Assembly: GCA_963978895.1 (NCBI GenBank)
Contig: OZ022242.1
Coordinates: 9,716,206-9,780,205 of the forward strand
Reading direction: 5' to 3'
DNA: 64,000 nt
Source: Erpobdella octoculata
Taxonomy: Eukaryota; Annelida; Clitellata; Hirudinida; Erpobdellidae
Position numbers and translations under genes: made by a program
Shown here: in pieces, positions 21,780-33,084 of the stretch
How the letters are laid out: each line of letters begins with the position of its first letter
Position numbering within the stretch: position 1 is the first letter of the stretch
The notes under the pieces: generated by a model
What the model was told of the DNA's origin: nothing
Database searches by the model: none
The model's input: only the letters and a program-made list of their open reading frames with translations

Positions 21780-22480
21780 CAATAGCATAAAAGGAAACAT
21801 AACTCAATCATTTCAACAAAGTTTACAAAAAAGCCTAATCTTTTAGGCAAAATAATTTTTCAGTTTTTGAATCGAATTTTTTTATCGTCCATACAAAACT
21901 TATTTAGTGTTACGCATTTTATCATAGATTTATCTTAGTTCAAGATTAATCGATAAAAAAGTAATCTTAAAAAAACCTTGTGTTGGAAACAATTAATGCC
22001 CATTTGAGATAAACTAATAAATTTTTTTGGCTATAATATAAATTCTGTTTGTTGATTTAATTATTAGAAATTGGAATGAAAAAACGTATGTTGGGTGACA
22101 CTGAAAAAACATTTGTGGACTGGGAAAAAATGGAAAAAAATAACCATTTCCCGGAATGTAGGTTGAATTTGTTTTCCATTTTTCAAATAAATAGCAAAGT
22201 TTTCTGACCACAACATTCTGCAAATTGAAACAATAGGTTGTCTATTATTTAAAAAATAATAAAGCATGTATAGCATATAATTTATTAAATAAAAAACAAT
22301 AAGTTCAGGCCCTTAGCCAGAAATTTAAATTAAAAGTTTCAATCCTATTTTGTAAAAATGCAATTTTTTATATATAAACTACCACGCTCTCACGCATGGC
22401 CAAAACTTTACCACAAGACGGTACTATGCAGGAACACGTAAACTCCACATTTTCCTGCCATTTATATAGCTACTAGCAGA
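21780..22480. other. No gene seen
   Basis: AT-rich; short minus-strand frames at 22014-22276 have no recognisable motif. Confidence 0.5.
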
Positions 22481-22491
22481 CAAAGGTGGGC

Positions 22492-22640
22492 ACTATTGCA
22501 AATACAAGTATTTAAAATACCTATTTTCAAAATATAATGCGTATTTTATTTGGTATTTAAATACCGATCATGAAGTATTTGGTATTTTGGTATTTTAAAT
22601 ACTTTTTCGAGTATTTATATTTTAAAAAACACATATCAAA
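22492..22640. mobile_element. hAT-like end with GTATTTAAATAC array
   Basis: CAAAGGTGGGCACTATTGC is a hAT-type terminus. It is followed by many GTATTT/AAATAC motifs in both orientations. The opposite end was not found. Confidence 0.55.
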
Positions 22641-22964
22641 ATAATTGTTAAAACAATACCTTTTATGATTCAATTTTGTAAAAAAAAGCTATTTGCATAG
22701 AATCTTGACTATTTAGTCAATTCCTATTACTTTTAACACGGACTCGGTCTTTACATTTCCTGTTTTAAATTCGGTGGTTGCTATTCTTCTAAGTCAGTTA
22801 AAACTGAGCAAAAAAAATTGTGTCAAAAGTATTTCAGAAAATGAAAGCATATCAGATGATCGTTTCCAACGTTTTTCCAAATTCTAGATGGGATTTTTTT
22901 TAATAGTAAAAAACGAAAATAGGTCCATAAATGTTTTTTCTGTTCAAGTATTTGCGTAATAAAA

Positions 22965-23195
22965 TTCAAATTTAGTTTACGTAACAACGTTTGAAAGCTT
23001 CAAGCATCTTTTAGCAAATCTATTTTACGTTTTATGGGCTAAAAGAAGTTAGAACAAAGTGAAAAAGAAAAAGCGGGAAAGCGACTGGAAGCGGGAGAGC
23101 AAGCGGGGAAAAAAACGGGAGCAAGAGAAAAACGATAAAAAAAACTTCTGAAAACCCCGAGCAACGCCGAGTAACCCCGATAGTTCTAAATATTT
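22965..23195 (+). mobile_element. Minisatellite-cored repeat family, copy B
   Basis: Plus-strand flank ACGTAACAACGTTTGAAAGC, then a purine-rich core (GCGGGAAAGCGACTGGAAGC ...), then AAACCCCGAGCAACGCCGAG and TAACCCCGATAGTTC. Copy A has the same flank in reverse; copy C (45548-45730) has the same closing CCCCGGGCAACGCCGGTTAC. Confidence 0.75.
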
Positions 23196-23298
23196 AAAAC
23201 TAATGAAACATCCAGAAATTTAAATTTTAATTAACCTCTATCAACTGCCAGTTGATCTAAAACAAATATAGATACAGAGTGTTTAAACAAGATCGTAC

Positions 23299-23387
23299 TT
23301 TGTTAACGAAAGCTGGATGATGTAGTTGGTATTCGTGATCTCATCGTACAGGTTGACCGATATTTCTTCAACGTGGCCGGTCGATAT
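23299..23387 (-). CDS. Putative orphan exon of an unidentified host gene
   Basis: On the minus strand a good acceptor (TTCTCATCTTTGCAG) ends at 23388. An 89 bp open stretch follows with the protein-like composition STGHVEEISVNLYDEI / TNTNYIIQLSLT, closed by a GTACGA donor at 23298. I do not recognise the protein. No neighbouring exon was found, so it may be a real exon with distant partners or a relic. Confidence 0.4.
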
Positions 23388-23839
23388 CTGCAAAGATGAG
23401 AACCTAGTAATTAGGTGTTCAAACTTAGCCATTTAAAAACTAAAAGTTTATTGGTGGTTCTGAAGATAGCTTTTTTGGTCGAAGTTTATCTGTGCTTTTA
23501 ACACTCCTGCTTCAGTGAAATAGGTCGATCGAGGTTGCAATAATAAGTGAACCGTAAAAAAAACTTCGTATTTTAAAAATCCTTTATATATTGATAATCG
23601 GAAGCTTCAAACTTTTTGCAATTCTCTCTATTTGTTTCCTTCAGGTGTTATGATAATAACATAAATTGGTGAGACATCTAACAAACATAAAAAATAAACA
23701 AATTTTAAGGCCACCTAGTGATCGTCTAAGAATCGAAGTTGTTCTAGAAATTCAGCAAGAAATAGGGCTATTTTGAACCTTCCAATAAAACTGAAAATTT
23801 TAAGAAAAGCATTGTATTGGCATTGGTGTGCTCATTTTT

Positions 23840-24060
23840 TTATAATAGTTTATAGTCCTTTACACCAAGTGTTTTAAGACTAAATTGGCTGTATGTAGGA
23901 AGCACCTAAGTACTTCCTGTCGTGGATCAAAGTTTGATCTTTTTAACTGACCCTCCTCCTTTATCCAGGCTTGGGAATGTCCATGGACGTCTGTATAATA
24001 TGTGCTATTATACAGACGTCCATGGACTGGCTCGCAATTAGCAAGGCGGAGTTTTGGTGT
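23840..24060 (-). mobile_element. SINE-like repeat, second copy, carrying a perfect hairpin
   Basis: Reverse-orientation copy of the SINE at 13095-13297: it begins TTATAATAGTTTATAGTCC and ends GCAAGGCGGAG. Between the blocks equivalent to CTTGGGA and CTGGCT it carries a hairpin absent from the other copy. Confidence 0.8.
23979..24027. repeat. 49 bp perfect inverted repeat inside the SINE
   Basis: A 22 bp stem (GTCCATGGACGTCTGTATAA plus TA) and its exact reverse complement flank a 5-base TGTGC loop. The outer 10 bp, GTCCATGGAC, is itself palindromic, so it is both a direct and an inverted repeat. Confidence 0.95.
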
Positions 24061-24250
24061 GCTCTTTCAACCCCATGTTTAAATACTTCTACATTGGGAG
24101 ATCAAACAAGTCAGTTCGAGTTGCCGGAAAAATGAATAAACTTATTATATGAGCTTTATTATATTAGGTGATATGACGAGCCAGACGAAAGGAAAAGTGC
24201 ATACAGAAAATGACTGGCATTTGTTACTTTCTCATCCTTAAATAAAAGCG

Positions 24251-24378
24251 AGAATAAAACATTGATGCCTTATATGTTGATGATGATTATGATTATGTTG
24301 ACGATAGTAGTAAAATTAACAACAAGAATATAAAGAGAAATATTTGAGTTTAAGATATACAAGGTGTAAATTTATCTT
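24251..24378. repeat. 128 bp dispersed repeat, copy 1
   Basis: It shares nearly its whole length with 25959-26086: TTGATGCCTTATATGTTGAT, ATTATGATTATGTTGACGAT and GTTTAAGATATACAAGGTGT are common. Copy 2 interrupts a LINE, so this is a mobile or duplicated block of about 128 bp. Confidence 0.8.
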
Positions 24379-24959
24379 CAGTTTTTTAGAGAAGTAATTG
24401 GTCAATAGCATTACGACAACAAATCCAATTCCAATATCATGCCAATTTTGATTTTCACCCCAAATAAAATAATCAAGAAATTGTTATGATCATCCGATTT
24501 TTCATAATTATGATGATATTAGTTAGCGTCAAACAGACACGAAGTTAATTAAAAACATAAATTATTTAAAAAAAACTGGCAGGCTCTTAACAAGAAAAAA
24601 GGAGAAAAAGCAAAGAGAAAAAAAAATAGAAAAAACAAAATAGAGCGCGCAATAAATAATTATAGAGGGCAAAAAAAACTTGATATTTTATGTTTCATAG
24701 AAATAATTATGATTATGAATCCGATTATTATTAAAGTGGCGTATGTTCTTCAAAAAAAACTTCAAGACCTCTGTAGACGTTAGGGAAAAAATTTAGTAAA
24801 CAGAAAAGTCTTAAGTGATGTGTGGAAACTGGCTGAACTGGATATAGAAGTGATGTGGAAATGAAGTTTGTTCCACAGCTCGACACTGTGTGAACGCTTT
24901 TCAAATTTTCTTTCAAAAAAAACTACATGACCGATACTGCCCCCACCTATTTATTCATT

Positions 24960-26480
24960 TGTATCTGCGACTGTCAGTTTAACTGGATTGGAGCCTACCA
25001 CTTTGGATGAGTCAATAAAGCTGATTGGTTCTCTCCCGAACAAACAATGTCATCTAGACCCAATCCCCAAATGGCTCCTAAAGAGACTCCTTCCAGTACT
25101 TGCCCCTAACTTAACTTGCTTATTCAATCGCTCCTTTGCTACCGGTCATGTTCCTGAGTGTTTTTAGGAGTGCCAACGTCTATCCAGTTCTTAAAAAAAA
25201 CAGGACATCTCTGTGTACTGTCAAAACTCCTCGAGCAGCTGGTGATGAGACGACCGCTTGCATATCTCGACCATAACTCTCTGTTTCACGAAACTCAGTC
25301 TGCTTATCGCCGTCACCACTTCACCGAGACAGCAGTGCTCAAAGTGGCCTCAGACATTTGTCGAGCTATTGATGACGGGGATGTTGTCCTATTCCTCCTC
25401 CTTGATATGTCCGCTGTTTTTGATATGGTTGATCATGGTAGTCTTCTGGCCCGGCTCGACGTGTCTTTGAGCCAGACCGCCCATGAATGGATTGAATCAT
25501 ATCTCTCAAACAGAAAGCAGACAATCACAACTTCAGGTGGTTTTAATGAAGTTGCTGAAAGTATTACTTCCGGCGTCCCGCAGGGCTCGGTCCTGGGACC
25601 GCTGCTTTTTCTGCTTTTTGTGGCCGACGTCGAGAAGCTGCTGGCGAGACATGGTCTGACTAGCCACCAGTATGCTGATGACAATTAGCTCTATGGACAC
25701 TCTAAGCCAAAAGACATTCCGACCCTCCTCCTACAAATTGAAAATTATTTCTACAACGCGGACTGGACGGCAACAACTCGGCTGTCGCTGAACTTTGATA
25801 GGAAGCATTGTGGCTCAGATCTCACCAGAAGCTACGATTGGTGCCGACACTTCCTTTGTTCTATGCTGGAAGTGCCATCCACCCTTAAGTGACCGTCAGG
25901 AATCTTGGGGTCTACTTTGATCCATCCCTGTCTATGGCGACTCACGTAAACAGAATTTCGAGAATAAAAGATTGATGCCTTATATGTTGATGACGATTAT
26001 GATTATGTTGACGATAGTAGTAAAATTAACAACGAGAAGATAAAGAAAAATATTTGAGTTTAAGATATACAAGGTGTCAATTTATCTTGGTCGGGTGCTA
26101 CGCAGCCTTCCGCACTCTTAGGGAGGTCAGACCTTTTGTCTCTAAAGAAATACTCACAACTCTAGTAGTTCAGTTAGTCCTCACCTGAATGGACTATTGC
26201 AACTCTTTACTCAGTAACGTTAGCCAAAAAGCACTTGACACCTTACAAAATTTTATGTAATGAATGCCTCAGGAAGACTCATATTTTCTTTACATCAGTG
26301 CACTCTTGACTAGCACAACAACAGTGATAAGACGATCCTTCCTTCGATCGGCTGACCAACTCACCCTCATCACCCTAAGACCACGCCTCACGACTTTTAA
26401 AGGGCGGTCTTTCCACTCTGTGGTGTAAAACTGCTCTGGAATTCCGCTCTCATCTGATGGCATATCTCTTCAAACGAGCT
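24960..26480 (+). pseudogene. CR1/L2-like LINE reverse transcriptase relic
   Basis: The region opens with CHLDPIPKWLLKRLLPVLAP. After frameshifts it continues as an open stretch (25158-25688) with LLDMSAVFDMVDH (first catalytic aspartate), SGVPQGSVLGPLLFLLF, and HQYADDN, where the YADD box is present but followed by a stop. LGVYFDPSLSMATHVNRIS comes later, then a 128 bp repeat, then VRPFVSKEI and YCNSLL blocks near 26100-26230. This is the usual end of Jockey-superclade reverse transcriptases. Several shifts and stops make it dead. Confidence 0.8.
25959..26086. repeat. 128 bp dispersed repeat, copy 2, inside a LINE
   Basis: Lies between the VNRIS and LGRV codons of the LINE relic. See copy 1 at 24251-24378. 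Confidence 0.8.
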
Positions 26481-26694
26481 TTTAATCAAACTTAAATAAA
26501 GTTAACTTGTCTTTATGCAGTAACCTTTTATGTGTCTTCTGTTTGTTTACATAATCTCCTTTGCTTTTATTTTTTATTCGCATTTTGTGCTCATTCTCAT
26601 CGACTGTTTTTGAACGGAAGCCTCAGTGCTACTTATAATCTTTTTAAAATTTTCTTATGCACTATAAAAATTGGAATAAATAAACGCAATTAAA

Positions 26695-27020
26695 ACTTGG
26701 ATGGCGTTAAAACGTTTACGTCTTAATCCATCGAAAACCGAGATGATTTGACTGGGATCTAGCAGTAGCCTTCAGCTGATTTATGAAGCAAGGATAACTC
26801 CATCATCACAGTTGCGTCTGGTCCGACGTTCTTTGGGTGCTGAAGCCGCTCATATTCTGCTCCGAGCGCTTATTCATAGTCGACTGGAATATTGCAATGG
26901 TTTGTTGGTGGGTCTACATGTACAAACGACTCCAGTCGGTTCTGAACGCAAATTGTTCTTAGGATACATGGCCGTCAGTGTTTTGATTATAATCTGTCGA
27001 GCTGGTCCCGCTGCTTGAAA
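26695..27020 (+). pseudogene. Second LINE reverse transcriptase C-terminus
   Basis: KRLRLNPSKTEMI, stop, LGS, then QLRLVRRSLGAEAAHILLRALIHSRLEYCNGLLVGL: the 'L..NP.KTE' and 'H.RLDYCN' motifs of CR1/L2-like elements. It differs in sequence from the relic just upstream, so it is a separate insertion. Confidence 0.75.
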
Positions 27021-27029
27021 TTACCTAAC

Positions 27030-28230
27030 GGATTTTCTTCGAAACTACCATAAATTAATTCATTAAACTCTTTTAAAAAACATTTAAAACTTATTTTTCT
27101 TATTTTTTCAATAATGTAACATAATATCTGCGATGTGATAGAATTATGCGCCTTTTTGATGTGTACCATTAATGGGCAAAGAAATAACTAAAATAAAATA
27201 ATTAAATAAATGTTTGATGTCGAAACATAAAATCGTAAAAGAAACCCTAAAATAATCTCCTAAACTCCATTTTTCGACACAGAAAACTTTACTATTTAAA
27301 ATCACGTCTACAACATTTCCAGCACAGCAAATTAATTCAAATTATGCATTTTTAAGTAATTAAAATTAAACAATCACGTATGTGTACCTAATTTTTCATA
27401 CGTTCAAGTACTCAGGTACATACCTTGGTTGTATTGAGCGTGTGATCGGTATGTCCTTTCCAATAAACTTTCGGATGAACGATTTGGAATCTTTTCAATT
27501 TATCTTTCGGGAATCTTAAATTTTCTAATTTCGGATAAAAAAAATAATTGAATACAAGTTATAAAAAAATAGTAATAATAATAATAATAATAATTACCAT
27601 AATAATGATATTATATATAAAAAACGATTATTAATCATAAGTTTTCAAGTAAAATAATTAAATGTTCGACTTAGTCAATTTACTTATTTATTAAAATTTT
27701 GAAGCATCGTGCGGACAATTAATCTTCGGACGTTTCATCTTGGACGATGTCAAAACTATGACTATTTCAGCCATCATAACTATGACTGCCGCAATCATCA
27801 TCAAGAGGTATACACTTCATAACTATAACTAGGGTATAACTATCATCAGGAGCAAGGTTGTTAATGATACATTTCAAAAATATCGCTGATAATTGATGTC
27901 GATAGCGACTTTAAAAATATCGTCGATATCGATGTCGATAACAATTCGAAATGTTGGGACGAGACAATCCAGGTGTACTGAGGTGCGTCTACCGAGCTAG
28001 CTCGGTGAAAATTGTCAACCATTGGTTAAGATTAAAGAAAGTTGTTCTACAGGAACAATTGCGACTTCAATTTGGTGAAATTTTGTAAGAGGAGAAAAGG
28101 AGAGAGAAAACTTTACCGTCCTCTGAAGCTCCATTCTTCCACTTCAGTCATTCTACCATAGTAAGATTGAGATGTTCTTCAAAAATCCGTGTTTCATATA
28201 GCTGTTTTGCTGCCCTGAGTTCTAAAGAAG
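27030..28230. other. No gene; one hAT-like end
   Basis: AT-rich. At 27860-27955 an AAGGTTGTTAATGATAC start is followed by repeated ATCGATGTCGATA motifs, the pattern of a hAT terminus with a subterminal array. Nothing else is recognised. Confidence 0.4.
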
Positions 28231-28237
28231 TTGCAGT

Positions 28238-28690
28238 TTGTTCACGCGTTGTTACATCAAGTTTTTCAAATCAGTTTTTAAAATTGAATTTAAAATGCCT
28301 GAAGTTCATAAAATAACTAAATTGTTTGCTGAACAAGACAGATGTCGCTCAGAACAAGAAAAATTGCGCGAAAAAGAACGAGCAGAGCATATAAAACAAA
28401 TAGAGAAGTTGATTTTGAGTGTACAACCATCGGCAAGCGTCACAAATATTCCCAGTTTCGAAGATTTCGACCCTTTGAAAGAATTATAAAAGGATTACCG
28501 GGCTAGGTTTGAAACTTTCAATGGTGCTCATTCGGTTCCTGGTCGAAAAATATCTCAAGTTTTCTTGACAAATCAAACATCGTCAACATACAGGTTTTTA
28601 AACAATTTAAAACAGAACGAGCTAAAAAAGAGCATTTCAATGCAGGGTATTCCAGCAATTCCGGATCGATTGACATTCTTAAACAAAAAA
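28238..28690 (+). pseudogene. Gypsy gag relic
   Basis: An 83-codon frame with a basic, Gln/Glu-rich helical N-terminus ends at FEDFDPLKEL, stop. It continues in frame as DYRARFETFNGAHSVPGRK then SQVFLTNQTSSTYRFLNNL, the capsid motif of a widespread gypsy gag ('FD...ELW.DY..RF..F...+.VP...K...FL'). The TGG expected after KEL has become a stop. Protease and pol are absent; it is followed by a hAT fragment. Confidence 0.65.
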
Positions 28691-28759
28691 GAGTCCGGTG
28701 TGAGGCCGCAGCTTGTTTATTTCAACTTGGATTTTTGGCCTATTATTGACAAACTAATC

Positions 28760-29156
28760 TTGATTGCCTGTCATCTAGTTTGTTATCGAATTGTTAAAAG
28801 TGAAAACCCTCACACTCTTTTTTAGATAGCTACCCAGCTTTGGACAGATAAATGCTGACATCTGACATTCATCATCACATTTGCTACTGCCTACTTGTGT
28901 GAGATTGACTTTTTTTGTTAAATGTGGAAAGCAAACAAAGAATTTAATTGGAGGCGGGTGGTGATATGCAAATTGCCTTGTCAAACATTGGTTTTTATTT
29001 TCCGACCTGATTGGTGAAAAGCAACAAGTGAATTAAATAAAAACCTCGATGCAAATCACTTGCATTTTACTTATTATTTTTTATGCAAAAGTAGGGGGTG
29101 CGATCAAATCGAGTTTGTCTAAAGGGGGCGCGGGGAAAAAAGGTTAAGAAGCACTG
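28760..29156 (+). mobile_element. hAT (FAM200/ZBED5-like) internally deleted copy with right terminus
   Basis: HLVCYRIVKSENPHT resembles the 'SY.VA..IAK..KPHTI' block near the start of ZBED5/FAM200-type hAT transposases. About 30 bp later FATAYLCEIDFF and GDMQIALSN resemble the C-terminal dimerisation region. The middle is missing. The right end is GGTTAAGAAGCACTG (reverse of CAGTGCTTCTTAACC), a hAT-Charlie-type terminus. Confidence 0.6.
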
Positions 29157-29159
29157 ATT

Positions 29160-31680
29160 TACAGCATCAGAAACATAACATACCTTGCTGGATTTTGTCG
29201 CTAGACGAAAGCTTGTTGCGCCAAATCTTGACCTCATCGTCCTTATAATTTTCGTTGTAAGTCTCGTTGTGGAATAATGTTGTTGCTGTAGGAATGCTGT
29301 TGCAGAAGACAATGTTGATGTTGTTTGTAATAAAGCACAGTAGAAAATATAAGGAGGCAAGTGAATGGTGTTTCGAAAACATCTCTAGATCTACTCCAGA
29401 TGTATCTGCAAGATTGATTTTTTTATTAAAAAAAAACATTCAACGAGAAATGGCTTGTACACCATTTGAAAATTAAAAAAAAAATAACGGATTCTTTGCT
29501 TGTTGAAGTAAAATATTTTTTTTTGTTTTTTTTCTAATTAAAGTCTTAAAATCACTCGAAATGATAAGTTTTGGTAGATTTAAGTTTTGAAGAATATTTA
29601 CAAAGTAAGATATCAAATAAATATAAATGGTAATACTTATAAAAGCATGTAAAAAACTAAAATCAAAAGTTGTGTAGACAGAAGTTTATATATGAAATGT
29701 TCCTAATAAGATTCGAGTATTTCATCATCATCATCATCATGACCATATGGCTCTAATTTACGCTCTAAAAAAGAAATAATGAAAAACCAGCAAGTCACAC
29801 ACAGCTTGCTCTACCTGTTCAGAAGTATCAAATAAATATTCAAAAGATCAAACCTGGTTAAGGCAAATAAAAATCACTAAAATTCATGCCATACATTCGT
29901 AGAACAGCTTTAATAACTTGCAATGTTTTCTTTTCAGCAATAAATTTGATCATTATGTAATTAATATAATCGGCAATAAAAACACTTGCAACAATAATCT
30001 TAGGTATAATTCTTTTTATCTTTAAGACTGACAGTGTAATTTACTTTTATTACACGTCTGCACGCACTCAACAACAGCTGACCACCGTGCTATGCGGAAT
30101 TTCTAACATACAAACAGACATAGGAAATAAGTTATGTTGATGATAAAGATACTACAAGTATTTAGTAATATACTCATGACGACATTTTAGCACATTTAAC
30201 AAAATTATATCACTGTCAATGAACGCACTTAGTAAAGGATCAAATAGCGGAGTTTTTTGAGACTCTAATTGACAAGGACTAGATACATAACTGTTAGATT
30301 TACTAATTACCCTTTGTGCGTTTTTAGTTTTTATTCTCAATCAGGATTACACAATATTACGCAGCTTTCCGTGGGTTCTGCATAATTTGCGGCTTTAATT
30401 TTTTCGAAGGTAGTCGATGATAAATAAGAATGACTTTGACTGTTTTTGACTTTATCCTTTGTTGACATACTGTGTAAAAAACGCATCATACACACTTAAC
30501 AGTTTTATAGTTGTTGAAAGTAAATAAATTTAAAAAAGGGTGACGACTAATAATTCAGAAATCTTTGATCAAAACTTTGGTCTATACAGTGTGAAGGTTA
30601 GTAAAGACAGCGACTGTAAACTTTGGGTTTCAAGCAATTCTTCGGGTTACTTAGCAGAGGACTGATTCTTTGAAACAACTCTCCATAGGATGATTAAAAA
30701 CAATTTTGATAATTCCTTAAAAGTGATAAATAATATGCATGATTAAACAAATTTACCAAACCGAGTTGTGCAAGACCATTAATTGTACTCAAAACAAATT
30801 CCTGCCATTGTGACGTCGATACGTATTATCGTTACCATGACCACTGATTTAACAAAAACTAGTTTTCAGAGCAAATATTATAAGTTTTTGTTGAAAATAT
30901 TTTTTTGGATAATTATGGCTTTCCACATTTTTATCTTTTTTATTTTTTTTCTATCAAACCGAAGTTAAAGTTTTTATCGTCGAACCTAAGAATTTAAATC
31001 CCTGATTTTTCGGATCTCGGGATAAAACAATTTAACTTTTTGCAAAAAGGGTTTTTTCTGCCTGTTGGAAGAGCTCTCGTTAATGATATGTTAAAAAATG
31101 TCCAGAACCTTTTCACAATAACCCATGATTCTTAAAAAAACACCATCTAATTTTAGCTATCAACCAATCAATAATAAAATGTTTAACAAATCTTTTACAA
31201 ATACCACGTTTTTTTAACTAAAAACGAGAAAAAATTTATATATTTTTATTAAAAAAAGGGTCTATCTTGTTTAAAAGTTAGTATATGGTTAGTTTGAGTA
31301 AAGGCGCCCTACGTTTAAAGTTTTAAAAAATTATGGCTTGTTCGTTATACGAATGTCCACAATTAATGCATGTCTCCATCGAGACATTTCCCACACAGCC
31401 CAGAGAAAAATTATTTTTTGGTTTTTAGTTCACAAAAACCTGGTATTAAAAAAAAATTTTGTTAGTGCATTAGAAAAATGTAGTATTTTAATCGACTAAT
31501 GAGTAATAGAGATGTTCGAAGACAGTGAACGGTTGTGCGTATCTGCCCAGTTCCTAAGCAGTCCAGACCCTTGGGTCCAGTAGGTTATGTCTGATAACCG
31601 GTATTCCAGTGCTCTCTAGAATATTTAAAGAGTTGATTGTCAAATTTACATAATGAAAATACATTTAAAAAAACAACGTT
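29160..31680. other. No gene seen (2.5 kb)
   Basis: AT-rich with short frames only; a (TCA)n microsatellite lies near 29724. At 30990-31030 an AATCCCTGATTTTTCGGATC stretch resembles the subterminal array of the hAT element at 33100, possibly another end of that family. Confidence 0.4.
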
Positions 31681-31684
31681 TTTC

Positions 31685-31755
31685 TTGCGCCCTAAAAAGT
31701 ATAAAATAATATTCATATAATTCATATACAACGAAAAACGTTGCGGGCGCATTAT
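31685..31755. repeat. Single arm of the palindromic MITE
   Basis: AAGTATAAAATAATATTC through AACGAAAAACGTTGCGGGCG matches the arms at 16575-16850. The partner arm is missing or diverged. Confidence 0.65.
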
Positions 31756-31996
31756 TTTTTATAACCATTTGTTTTATTAACGTTGTAGCCGTAGCCTATA
31801 ATGTTTTTCACGAACGCTAGGACAAAGAAAAATATTGTTGAAAGATAATGGTTTTTCGCAAGTAAGTATGGCTCGCGTATATAGCTTGAACGTTGTAGCC
31901 ATATATATATTTATCGTCGTAGTACTCTAGCTGGCTAGCAACAAGCCTAGGCCCAAACGCATATACAATAAAATTTTTTTGTGTGAGGTTGTGTAT

Positions 31997-32651
31997 CCAG
32001 TAGGGGTAAGCCGACGTTTGATTTAGAAATCGGAATAGGCCGGATTCTTATTTCAACCAATTAATCGGAATCGGGTACGAACAGCCTACCGATTCAAATA
32101 GTGTTAAAAAAATTTTTGTTTTATCGACTTTCCTTGATCCAACGTATAAACTAGCAATGCTTGATATAGAAGCTCAACAGTTTGTCAAAAATTGTCTAAT
32201 TGAAGAGATGCGACGTAAAATCAAAAACATCACCGTTGTAGCATCTCCTTCAACAGCACCAAAAGTTGCGAAGGCCATCACTGTGAAGTCATCATTGTAT
32301 TCGTTCCACAATTGTTTCTGCTAAGAGCAAAAACAATTTAACCCACTCCTGTTGATGGTATAGAATGACATAAGCAAATCATTATTTGGCCGAACTTCGA
32401 GCCAAGAAGTAACCCACCAACGAATCCAATGATTTATATTAGAAAGCTAAACACCTGGTCTTTCCTATTCTAGCTGCTGTTGCCAAGCAATATTCTACAA
32501 CCCTCTCCCCCCATTTAGCATCGACAGTGAGCAAACGTTTAGAACAACAGGAAACATCTGCGATGATCTACGTTCAAAATTGACGGCCGAGAAAACGGAA
32601 ATGCTTTTATTTCTTCAAAAAAATCTTGGTGTCAACATATTTGATTATTAA
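31997..32651 (+). pseudogene. hAT transposase relic (ZBED-like)
   Basis: A CAGTAGGGGTAAGCCGA-type terminus with ATCGGAAT motifs precedes coding relics. STFLDPTYKLAMLD ('T.LDPRYK') opens at about 32125. Near 32475-32651 comes LAAVAKQYSTTLS, then FSIDSEQTFRTTGNICDDLR and SKLTAEKTEMLLFLQKNL, the hAT dimerisation motif ('P.SS..SER.FS.AG.I...R..L....AE.LLFL'). Stops and a shift lie between. The dimerisation part is well preserved. Confidence 0.8.
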
Positions 32652-33084
32652 CTTATCTAAACTTAGCTAGTATTTAATTTTTTAGCTCTATGTTATGCAC
32701 TGTTCAAGATATCCTTGCTAGTATCCAGATGTTATATCTAGAAATCTTAAACTTATTATGCAAGAGGTGATCCGATTGTATCAAACATAATGCTGGATTT
32801 ATTATTCAAAAGAAAACATAAAACATCGCTTGATATTGAAGCTGTCTTACAAAGGCACGGCATGAAATTCGGTTCAACCAGGTTCAATCCAAAGCACTGA
32901 ACGTTTTCTCGATATTGCTGAACAGGTAGAGTAGCATTGTCTAATTACCACATTTAACAATGGTAGAGAAGAAAAACGTTTTTTATTAACTTCATCTGAC
33001 AGTTTGATACACGTGTAATCTGTTTTTTTTAATGTATTTTGATTGCAATGTTTTGATTGTTAGAAATTTTAGTAGCGTAAAATA

